6,562 nt of DNA from Sulfurimonas sp. Lineage in GTDB: Bacteria; Campylobacterota; Campylobacteria; Campylobacterales; Sulfurimonadaceae. The stretch lies in the NCBI GenBank assembly GCA_027044845.1, contig JALUBM010000142.1, forward strand, positions 1 through 6,562, read 5' to 3'. Under the pieces are notes generated by a model. The model was not told the DNA's origin. It searched no databases and worked only from the letters and a program-made list of their open reading frames with translations. A program made the translations under genes and the position numbers. Positions 1 through 4,924 of the stretch are shown here, piece by piece (positions within the stretch are counted from its first letter, which is position 1; each line of letters begins with the position of its first letter).

Positions 1-104
1 GCTTGATTATATATAAACATTTGATGATTTAAAAGTTGTTTTTGTTCTCTTGTTGGATACAATCTATATTTATATCCAAGATTAACTTTTTTTAAATAAC
101 TCAT
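1..104 (-). CDS. tnpB: TnpB, N-terminal 34 residues (3' part beyond left edge)
   Basis: Start of an RNA-guided TnpB nuclease of the IS200/IS605 family, the ancestor group of Cas12. Only 34 complete codons are in the window: ATG at 104-102, then MSYLKKVNLGYKYRLYPT, followed by REQKQLL and MFIYNQ. The pattern Y-K-Y-R-L-Y-P-T-x-E-Q-x-x-L-L followed by an aromatic-YN motif is the usual TnpB N-terminus. The ATG overlaps the tnpA stop as ATGA, so translation is probably coupled; there is no good Shine-Dalgarno site next to this ATG. The RuvC domain, zinc finger and right end all lie outside the window, so it is not possible to say whether the gene is intact. Confidence 0.85.
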   Translation of the reverse strand, partial: MSYLKKVNLGYKYRLYPTREQKQLLNHQMFIYNQ

Positions 105-517
105 TTATTGTTTTTGCCTTGTTCTTCTACATATTTTTTTAATACTTCTAAGGTAACTCCACCCGTAGTAGCTAAAAAGAAACTTCTGCTCCAAAAAGCT
201 TCTTTCCAAAGTTTTTCTTTAACTTTTGGAAACTCTTTTTTAATCAATCTGCTACTTGCACTCTTGTAAGCATTGATGAATTTAGACAATTCACTTTTAG
301 GTTCTGCTTTAAAGAGTATATGCAAGTGGTCTTTATCATGATTAAACTCTATGATTTTTAGTTTGTATTGATCTTTACTTGCAATATATTCAAAAATCTC
401 TCTTAATTTATTGCATACTTTATCATCAATCACTTCTCTTCTATATTTAATTACTAAGATTAAGTGATATTGTAACAAAAAGACTGAATGTTTATTTGTA
501 TCATATATTGACTTCAT
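101..517 (-). CDS. tnpA: IS200/IS605-family transposase TnpA (Y1 HUH)
   Basis: Single-strand DNA transposase that excises and inserts the element by the Y1 HUH mechanism. The 138 residues match a full-length family member (about 130-155). Visible hallmarks: the N-terminal strand QYHLILVIKYRREVI (16-30), the metal-binding HUH motif H64-L65-H66 in NHDKDHLHILFK, the FINAYKSASSRLIKKEFP segment, LWKEAFWSRSFF, and the C-terminal helix TTGGVTLEVLKKYVEEQG with the likely catalytic Tyr129 and the accompanying Gln133. No stop or frameshift interrupts it. The ATG at 517-515 lies only 6 nt after a strong -10 box and has no Shine-Dalgarno, so the message may be leaderless or weakly translated, as expected of a self-limiting transposase. 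tnpB follows with a 4-nt overlap. Confidence 0.95.
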   Translation of the reverse strand: MKSIYDTNKHSVFLLQYHLILVIKYRREVIDDKVCNKLREIFEYIASKDQYKLKIIEFNHDKDHLHILFKAEPKSELSKFINAYKSASSRLIKKEFPKVKEKLWKEAFWSRSFFLATTGGVTLEVLKKYVEEQGKNNK

Positions 518-523
518 ACTGAT

Positions 524-552
524 ATTATACTATAATATGACTGAAATTACAA
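524..552 (-). promoter_or_regulatory. tnpA promoter (TTGTAA-17-TATAAT)
   Basis: Reading the minus strand, TTGTAA (552-547) is followed by a 17-nt spacer and a perfect TATAAT (529-524). The expected transcription start falls at or just before the tnpA ATG (517), which leaves almost no 5' leader. Box quality and spacing are good; activity is inferred. Confidence 0.6.
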
Positions 553-562
553 GAAAAAGATT

Positions 563-578
563 AAAGTCTATCGACTTT
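563..578. repeat. Small perfect hairpin in IS left end
   Basis: AAAGTC-TATC-GACTTT gives a 6-bp stem with a 4-nt loop. On the plus strand it runs into a T tract. It lies upstream of the tnpA promoter within the IS left end and may be a TnpA-recognised or transcription-shielding structure. Confidence 0.5.
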
Positions 579-589
579 TTTCAATTCAT

Positions 590-609
590 CCCCGTCTTAG
601 AGAGCGGGG
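590..609. repeat. IS605 left-end hairpin (CCCCG...CGGGG)
   Basis: CCCCG (590-594) pairs with CGGGG (605-609). TCT/AGA can extend the stem past a bulged G. It is one of the few GC-rich spots in the region. Such imperfect hairpins close to the termini are the elements TnpA of this family binds. On the plus strand it is followed by TTTTC, so it could also stop transcription leaving the element toward the array. Confidence 0.65.
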
Positions 610-740
610 TTTTCTTGAAAATAGTGTGATAAAAATAAAGTAAAGTCAATACAAACAAATGGCAATTTTAAATTATCTGTTTTAAGAGACTATCATCTGG
701 CAAACAAAATGCCAAATGAATGGTTTGCAAAATTAATAAC
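610..740. other. Non-coding AT-rich junction between two IS remnants
   Basis: No convincing gene is present. The stretch contains an inverted pair GCAAAC (700-705) / GTTTGC (723-728). A second pair, GCCAAATG (711-718) / CATTTGGC (750-757), links it to the right-end hairpin next door. On the minus strand this DNA directly follows the IS605-type right end, so it is where an omega RNA guide segment would fall if that end were still functional. Confidence 0.4.
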
Positions 741-775
741 ATGAACTACCATTTGGCTAAAGAGCCAAAGGCTTC
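741..775 (-). mobile_element. IS605-type right end / omega RNA 3' hairpin remnant
   Basis: On the minus strand the sequence reads GGAAGCC, then a perfect 7-bp stem TTTGGCT/AGCCAAA (plus-strand arms 752-758 and 763-769, 4-nt loop), then GGTAGTTCATG. The order GGAAGCC - hairpin - GGTAGTTCA is the common layout of IS605/IS1341 right ends and of the 3' end of TnpB omega RNAs. It lies directly downstream of a TnpB-like C-terminal coding tail. The rest of that element is missing and its place is taken by CRISPR array 1. Confidence 0.6.
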
Positions 776-841
776 CTAACTGGCAACTTCTACTGAAGTT
801 GAACGAAAGGCTTTGTGTTTTAAGTCCACAAGGATAGTTCC
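776..841 (-). pseudogene. TnpB C-terminal remnant
   Basis: The minus-strand frame ending at the TAG of 778-776 reads KAFRSTSVEVAS before the stop. This resembles the short P/S-VEVA-S tail that ends many TnpB proteins, and it is followed at once by the right-end hairpin. The frame stays open a little farther upstream, to a stop near 883, but the translation there no longer looks like TnpB. Only about 20 codons are credible. It cannot be the 3' end of the tnpB starting at 104, because that gene runs the other way out of the window. It therefore marks a second, decayed element. Confidence 0.5.
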
Positions 842-954
842 TAAAATACAAGAAAGAATTGTAATGCAAAAAAAGTTTTTTTGCCGAAACTATTCAAAAT
901 ATATATTGCTTTTGCGATCTTATAGCATAGTTGTAGTCTCCTCAATTTGTTTAA
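842..954. other. Trailer-side intergenic DNA
   Basis: AT-rich sequence between the tnpB relic and the last repeat of array 1. It contains a run AAAAAAAGTTTTTTT around 868-882, a short self-complementary stretch. No further repeat copy can be recognised at the expected 65-nt spacing upstream of 955, so the array ends here. Confidence 0.5.
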
Positions 955-1052
955 ATCTCTATCCCACAAACATATTCATTCTAAACACACAAAATAATAA
1001 ATCTGTTTACTCTCTTATCCGCATCTCTATCTCACACATGTTCATTTAAAAT

Positions 1053-1080
1053 TAAAAACTAAGAACTAAAAATTATTCTC
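1053..1080. repeat. 28-nt spacer, copy 1 of 3
   Basis: This spacer, starting TAAAAACTAAGAACTAAAAA, is identical to 1308-1335 and 4839-4866. The identity with 1308-1335 continues into both flanking repeats, which points to a duplicated array segment. Confidence 0.95.
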
Positions 1081-1307
1081 ATCTCTATCCCACACATTTT
1101 CATTCTAAACTACATTAGAAATCTTAAAAAATAGAACAGGCAGGCTATCTCTATCCCACACATGTTCATTCTAAACTGTTTTTTCATTCATTCATCTTTT
1201 GATGTTTGGAACATCTCTATCCAACACATGTTCTTTCAAAAGGCTTTTGAATATCATGATAATCACATACTCACACAATCTCTATCTAACACATATTCAT
1301 TTAAAAT

Positions 1308-1335
1308 TAAAAACTAAGAACTAAAAATTATTCTC
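1308..1335. repeat. 28-nt spacer, copy 2 of 3
   Basis: Exact copy of 1053-1080. It is preceded by the same divergent repeat end (TTCATTTAAAAT) and followed by the same repeat variant (CCCACACATTTTCATT). Confidence 0.95.
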
Positions 1336-1567
1336 ATCTCTATCCCACACATTTTCATTTAAAACAGGCAAAAGAATTTGTTTTTATTGATAATATTAAA
1401 TAATCTCTATCCCACACATGTTCATTCTAAACCTTTAGCTAAAATTTCACCAAATCTATCAAGAACTATATCTCTATCCCACACATGTTCATTCTAAACT
1501 AAATTGATTAAATTGTTAGATAAATATTTTTCGTCATCTCTATCCCACAAACATGTTCATTCTAAAC

Positions 1568-1638
1568 ACCAGAAAGAGGGGCTTCTATTTTCTGAACACC
1601 CCTGAATATCGGCATCTTAAGGATTTTTCCCATACAAA
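1568..1638 (-). promoter_or_regulatory. Probable leader of array 1
   Basis: Non-coding stretch between array 1 and the palindrome after csf3, on the side where array transcription should begin. It includes a hairpin AGGGG (1577-1581) / CCCCT (1599-1603), extendable by TTC/GAA, about 10 nt before the first repeat. No clean -35/-10 pair is visible, so the array may be read from the csf operon or from a weak promoter. The leader assignment rests on position. Confidence 0.45.
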
Positions 1639-1686
1639 AACCATTTTATCAAAAGCCCTATAATAGGGGGCTTGATAAAAACGGTT
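1639..1686. terminator. Long imperfect palindrome after csf3; possible terminator or leader element
   Basis: The arms 1639-1661 and 1663-1686 pair as AACC/GGTT, TTTTATCA/TGATAAAA and CCCTAT/ATAGGG, with a few internal mismatches and almost no loop. The palindrome starts 6 nt past the csf3 stop. On the minus strand the structure is followed by GGTTTTTG, so it can act as a rho-independent terminator, though the T run is short. Half of it (1662-1682) reappears at the end of csf2, which suggests a role linked to the arrays and not only termination. Confidence 0.55.
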
Positions 1687-1692
1687 GGAAAA

Positions 1693-2334
1693 TTAAAGAT
1701 AACATTTTACAAAACTTTGCTTATCCCAATAGGGATAAATTGGAGATTTGTATGCAATTTTATCACTTTTTGCATTAAAAAATTCAATTGGCAAGGTTCT
1801 GTTTACATTTCCTTTTTCATCAAATAAGCTATAATCGTCTTTAGTTTCGCTAATCAAAAGTTGTTTGATTTTTCCAAATCCTATACTGCTCTTTTTCCCA
1901 AAATGAGTAAAACCTTTTAGTATTTGTTTTATTTTCTCTTTATCACCACAAACAAACCAATGGAGAGTTTTCATCTTGTATCGTTCCATTCCCTCTAGTC
2001 TTCTCAAAAACTCTCCATTTTGAATGCGTATTGTCTTGTTTGGTTTATCCCCTATTTTTTGAAAGAGATTCTCGTCAAACGATCTGATAATTGTTGTATT
2101 TTCGAGATATATTTTTTCATCATCTGCAATAATTGGATATGATGTATGATAAACTCCGTTGGTTTTTTTTACAAAAGGCAACTCTATCCTCTTCTTTTCG
2201 TATTCTACATATTTTCCCTGCTTTTTAAGCTCTTGTGCATAAAGATAAGCCAATACTCCATCAAAAGGGTTTTTGTCAAATATGACACCGCTTTCAAACT
2301 CTGCTGTTATTTTTAGATTGCTAAAACTATTCAC
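1693..2334 (-). CDS. csf3: Csf3, Cas5-like subunit of the type IV complex
   Basis: Likely RAMP-fold subunit that caps the 5' handle of the crRNA in the type IV effector complex. It has 213 residues, within the usual Csf3 range. Seen: an N-terminal strand and helix KITAEFESGVIFDKNPFDGVLAYLY; the middle segment RRLEGMERYKMKTLHWFVCGD; a glycine-rich RAMP loop FGKKSSIGFGKI with G146-x5-G152-F-G154; and a C-terminal YPYWDKQSFVKCYL like the aromatic end of Csf3 proteins. The start is GTG (2334-2332), supported by AAGG seven bases upstream in the 14-nt gap after csf4. The gene is therefore co-transcribed with csf4. No histidine-rich active site suggests that it doubles as Cas6. Assignment rests on motif pattern, size and neighbours. 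Confidence 0.85.
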   Translation of the reverse strand: MNSFSNLKITAEFESGVIFDKNPFDGVLAYLYAQELKKQGKYVEYEKKRIELPFVKKTNGVYHTSYPIIADDEKIYLENTTIIRSFDENLFQKIGDKPNKTIRIQNGEFLRRLEGMERYKMKTLHWFVCGDKEKIKQILKGFTHFGKKSSIGFGKIKQLLISETKDDYSLFDEKGNVNRTLPIEFFNAKSDKIAYKSPIYPYWDKQSFVKCYL

Positions 2335-2348
2335 TTTTTTTCCTTGTT
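2335..2348 (-). promoter_or_regulatory. csf3 ribosome binding site deciding a GTG start
   Basis: The csf4-csf3 gap reads AACAAGGAAAAAAA then GTG on the minus strand. AAGG lies 7 nt before the GTG and supports this rare start. No ATG is better placed. Confidence 0.7.
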
Positions 2349-4403
2349 TTAATTTTTTTGATAATCGTCTAAATTTCCGATAAAATCTCTTTCAAAATCC
2401 AAACCTAAGCCCATCTCAGATATAAAATCTTTTAATTTCCTCTTTTTAGAAGTATTAATTTTATCATCAAAAATAAACATAATGACATGGTCGTCCTCTG
2501 TTCTGCTTGCTCTTCCTAATCCCTGCCTAAACATCAAAACCATTTCATTATCGTAACTCTTTTTGAAAGTGCTTTTAAAGACGCTTGATGGCATATCAGG
2601 AATATTTAAAACATCTAATTTGGTAAAAGGAGCGTACGGTAATTTTGTCATAAAAACCATGGTGCATAAGTCGTGATAAAGATTTATACCTGTATAACAA
2701 GATAGTGTACCCATAAGTATATTTCCTTTTGTTGTGCTAGCAGATTCTTTATATCTATCTAATAAATTATGTAAGCTCTCTTTTTCCGTTTCATAAAATA
2801 TTTTGTCCTTATTAATATAATTGTTAAAAGCTTCAAAAAGTATTCTAGTATCAGCATATCCTCCTGTTAACAACAAAAGATTTTCATTTTTAAAACTGTC
2901 AATATAATAGTTATAAAAATATGCCAATCTTTTTGCCCACTCTTCTTTGTTATTTGTTGTTTCGCTTTTGTCATTACTGTATGATGGTGGTTGCAAATCT
3001 GCTCTATCAACTATCATATATTTTAGATTTTCTTTAGGAAAAAGCCACTTGAAAACTTTAAATTTTACATCTCTTTTAATTCTTTTGTTAAAATGCTGTT
3101 TATAGCCTTCTAAGGAATCGCTTCCGTAATTGTATAGACCTATTCTAGCCAAAGTCCATAGATTATTTTGAGGGGATAAATCATCTCTGTTTACTCTGTA
3201 TGTACCGCTAAATAGTGTAACATTTCCAATTTTAGTCCAAAAGTGTTTTCTTAATTCAAATTTTGGATCTCTTGAAAGTGTGGCGGCTTTTAAATATCCT
3301 TTTTTTGCTGAAAAAGTGAAGTTAATATTTTTTTTGTTTGGAATATTTAAAACAGAAAGAAACTCATAAAATTCATTTTTTAATAGTTTCCTTGCAATGG
3401 TTTTTTCTTTGTTGCTTTTGTCTATACCATTTATTATTTTTATAAATAGATGTGTTTTCTTACTTTTTCGTTTCTTTTCTAAATCACCATAACTTCTAAA
3501 TTCAGAATATTTTTCATTGAAAGCAATAAGTTGATCATATATAATTGCTTTTCTTGTTTCTGATACACTAGATGTTTTACTTGTTGTTGTATTAAACAGA
3601 TTGCGTATGTCTTTTTCTAGTTTCCTTGCTTCTGGAGTAATTTTTGCACCTTTTGTTAGTGTTGAGAAAAGTAGTTTTAATCTATATGTAGAAAATGTTC
3701 TTGTATATTTTAACTTAGCTAATTTTTTTAATTCATGCGCTTCATCAAGAAAAATAGGTAACTCTTCCATTAAATACGCATATTTTTTATATCTTATATT
3801 TTTTGTTAAAACTTCTGATAGAGTGATTAAGAAAAGATGGTTAGTAACATATATTTTATTTTTTTCTAATAAAAAATCAGGAAAGTTTTTAATAGTAACA
3901 ATATCCTCTCCGTCATAATCACCTAAATATGAAATATATTTAGGATTGATGTTTTGAAGATTAAAATCAGATATAAATTTTTCAACTAATTTTCTATTTT
4001 TTTTATCATCATACCATTTTTGCACATCATCAAAAGAGATGTCTTCAAACCCTTCGGCTTTCATATCTATATTTATTTTTACCGCTTCTATGTCAAGAAA
4101 GTTAGATTTTCCAAGTAACAATTCTACATCGTCTTCTTCGATGTCTAAATTATAATACTTATTTGCATCTTCAATCCCCTCTTTAATAGCATTATTTGCT
4201 AATTGATTTGATACAGTAGAGATAATAACACTTGTGTTATATTTTTTCATTAGGGTGTAAGCTGCCCTCATTATTATCGCAGTTTTACCACTCCCCGTAG
4301 GGCATTCATAAAACACTATCTTTTTATCCTTATAGTTTGTGTCTAAATTATTATGAACATAATCTGAAATGTTCTGTCTTTTTTTTCTTATATTGTCAAA
4401 CAT
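2349..4403 (-). CDS. csf4: Csf4, DinG-like superfamily 2 helicase of type IV CRISPR-Cas
   Basis: ATP-driven 5'-3' DNA helicase recruited by the Csf complex to unwind target DNA; DinG is the marker of type IV-A. 684 residues. Seen: Walker A CPTGSGKT (34-41), DEAH box D220-H223 in FLDEAHELKK, motif IV-like LLLLTGGYADTRILFE, motif V GNILMGTLSCYTGINL then LPYAP, and motif VI RQGLGRASR (626-634). Housekeeping DinG and XPD carry a four-cysteine iron-sulfur cluster between Walker A and the DEAH box. Here residues 42-219 contain no cysteine, matching the vestigial Fe-S domain known for CasDinG. The ATG has a clear GGAG site, itself only a few bases from the last repeat of array 2. csf3 follows 14 nt downstream. 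No frameshift; all helicase motifs are intact, so it should be active. Confidence 0.93.
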   Translation of the reverse strand: MFDNIRKKRQNISDYVHNNLDTNYKDKKIVFYECPTGSGKTAIIMRAAYTLMKKYNTSVIISTVSNQLANNAIKEGIEDANKYYNLDIEEDDVELLLGKSNFLDIEAVKINIDMKAEGFEDISFDDVQKWYDDKKNRKLVEKFISDFNLQNINPKYISYLGDYDGEDIVTIKNFPDFLLEKNKIYVTNHLFLITLSEVLTKNIRYKKYAYLMEELPIFLDEAHELKKLAKLKYTRTFSTYRLKLLFSTLTKGAKITPEARKLEKDIRNLFNTTTSKTSSVSETRKAIIYDQLIAFNEKYSEFRSYGDLEKKRKSKKTHLFIKIINGIDKSNKEKTIARKLLKNEFYEFLSVLNIPNKKNINFTFSAKKGYLKAATLSRDPKFELRKHFWTKIGNVTLFSGTYRVNRDDLSPQNNLWTLARIGLYNYGSDSLEGYKQHFNKRIKRDVKFKVFKWLFPKENLKYMIVDRADLQPPSYSNDKSETTNNKEEWAKRLAYFYNYYIDSFKNENLLLLTGGYADTRILFEAFNNYINKDKIFYETEKESLHNLLDRYKESASTTKGNILMGTLSCYTGINLYHDLCTMVFMTKLPYAPFTKLDVLNIPDMPSSVFKSTFKKSYDNEMVLMFRQGLGRASRTEDDHVIMFIFDDKINTSKKRKLKDFISEMGLGLDFERDFIGNLDDYQKN

Positions 4404-4407
4404 TTTA

Positions 4408-4414
4408 TCTCCTT
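4408..4414 (-). promoter_or_regulatory. csf4 ribosome binding site next to array 2
   Basis: AAGGAGA on the minus strand, with GGAG 5 nt before the csf4 ATG. It lies 11 nt from the end of the recognisable repeat at 4425-4447, so the csf4 5' leader contains CRISPR repeat sequence. Confidence 0.8.
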
Positions 4415-4417
4415 TTT

Positions 4418-4896
4418 TTGTTTTTTCTCACACATTTTCATTCTAAACCCCTCTTTTCTTATATTATATTTCGCATGTTCGTTTCTCTATCTTACAAACA
4501 TGTTCATTCTAAACAAAAACTACAAAAAATCATAACAGACTTGTAGTCGATCTCTATCCCACACATATTCTTTCTAAACATTTGTTCAAATTTATCGATA
4601 TTTCTATCTAGTTCTATCCCTATCCCACACATTTTCATTTAAAACCGCCCACCCCAAGTAAATAAGAACCAATGCACGTAATCCCTATCTCACACATATT
4701 CTTTCTAAACTTACAAGAACACTTGCAAAAGCTGGCATTCTACCATCTCTATCTAACACATGTCTATTCTAAACTTAGCTCATCCTCTTTGCTTTCATCG
4801 TTTTTAAAATCTCTATCTAACACATTTTCATTTAAAATTAAAAACTAAGAACTAAAAATTATTCTCATCCCAATCTCACACATGTTCATTCAAGAT
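4418..4896 (-). CRISPR. CRISPR array 2, eight degenerate repeats inside the csf operon
   Basis: Repeats of the same family as array 1 at about 4418-4447 (only 4425-4447 matches well), 4483-4514 (32 nt, with the AA insertion), 4550-4579, 4616-4645, 4681-4710, 4745-4774, 4809-4838 and 4867-4896. Spacers are 34-36 nt, apart from the 28-nt one at 4839-4866. No copy matches the array 1 consensus exactly, and the handle varies (ATAGAGAT, ATAGGGAT, ATTGGGAT), so this array looks older or less maintained. It fills the csf2-csf4 gap: 27 nt after the csf2 stop and about 14 nt before the csf4 start. It is probably transcribed on the cas strand, by read-through from csf1-csf2. Confidence 0.96.
4839..4866. 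repeat. 28-nt spacer, copy 3 of 3
   Basis: Identical to the two 28-nt spacers of array 1 and preceded by the same divergent repeat end. The repeat on its other side differs (ATCCCAATCTCAC). It is at the csf2-proximal end of array 2. Confidence 0.95.
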
Positions 4897-4903
4897 TACT
4901 AAA

Positions 4904-4924
4904 AATAGGGGGTTTGATAAAAAC
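4904..4924. repeat. Array-flanking motif shared with 1662-1682
   Basis: On the minus strand this reads TTTTTATCAAACCCCC at its core and matches 20 of 21 bases of the segment after csf3 (core TTTTTATCAAGCCCCC). It starts in the last base of the csf2 stop and ends 7 nt before the first repeat of array 2. The second palindrome arm present at array 1 is absent here. Confidence 0.85.

Larger units (their letters stand above)
1..640 (-). mobile_element. IS605-type element (tnpA plus tnpB), left-end portion
   Basis: The block contains left-end hairpins (563-578 and 590-609), a tnpA promoter, tnpA and the start of tnpB, in the IS605 order with both genes on one strand. Elements of this family have no terminal inverted repeats or target duplications, so the exact left terminus cannot be fixed by eye. 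It should lie a few tens of bases outside the hairpin, around 610-645. The right end is outside the window. The element is inserted on the trailer side of CRISPR array 1 and does not interrupt any cas gene. Confidence 0.75.
955..1567 (-). CRISPR. CRISPR array 1, ten repeats
   Basis: Repeats at 955-986, 1023-1052, 1081-1110, 1147-1176, 1213-1242, 1278-1307, 1336-1365, 1403-1432, 1470-1499 and 1536-1567. The usual repeat is 30 nt. On the cas strand it begins GTTTAGAATGAAC and ends GGGATAGAGAT, so an 8-nt 5' handle ATAGAGAT is expected. Length and layout resemble type I-B repeats. The copies at 1147, 1403 and 1470 are identical. Those at 1023, 1213 and 1278 have drifted. The first and last copies are 32 nt, with two extra bases in the CACA(AA)CAT part. 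Spacers are 35-37 nt, except two identical 28-nt ones (1053-1080 and 1308-1335). Minus-strand transcription is inferred from the cas genes, the handle-like 3' end and the leader-like DNA on the csf3 side. Confidence 0.97.

Noticed and set aside
660..740. tRNA or other small structured RNA gene
   Set aside because: Short inverted repeats exist, but no cloverleaf, anticodon arm or T-loop consensus could be found.
813..1049. 78-residue plus-strand open frame
   Set aside because: It crosses the IS right-end relic and runs into the first two repeats of array 1, lies antisense to all genes and has no ribosome site; a chance frame.
1568..1603. An eleventh spacer-repeat unit of array 1
   Set aside because: The stretch is spacer-sized, but the sequence beyond 1603 does not match the repeat.
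1693..2334. csf3 as a Cas6/Csf5 crRNA endonuclease
   Set aside because: It has a G-rich RAMP loop and a Csf3-like C-terminus but no evident catalytic histidine arrangement; Cas5-like is the better fit.
3601..3918. Plus-strand open frame of 105 codons
   Set aside because: Entirely antisense to the helicase core of csf4, which has clear motifs.
4337..4546. Plus-strand open frame of 69 codons
   Set aside because: Spans the csf4 start and the first repeats of array 2; low complexity and no homology pattern.
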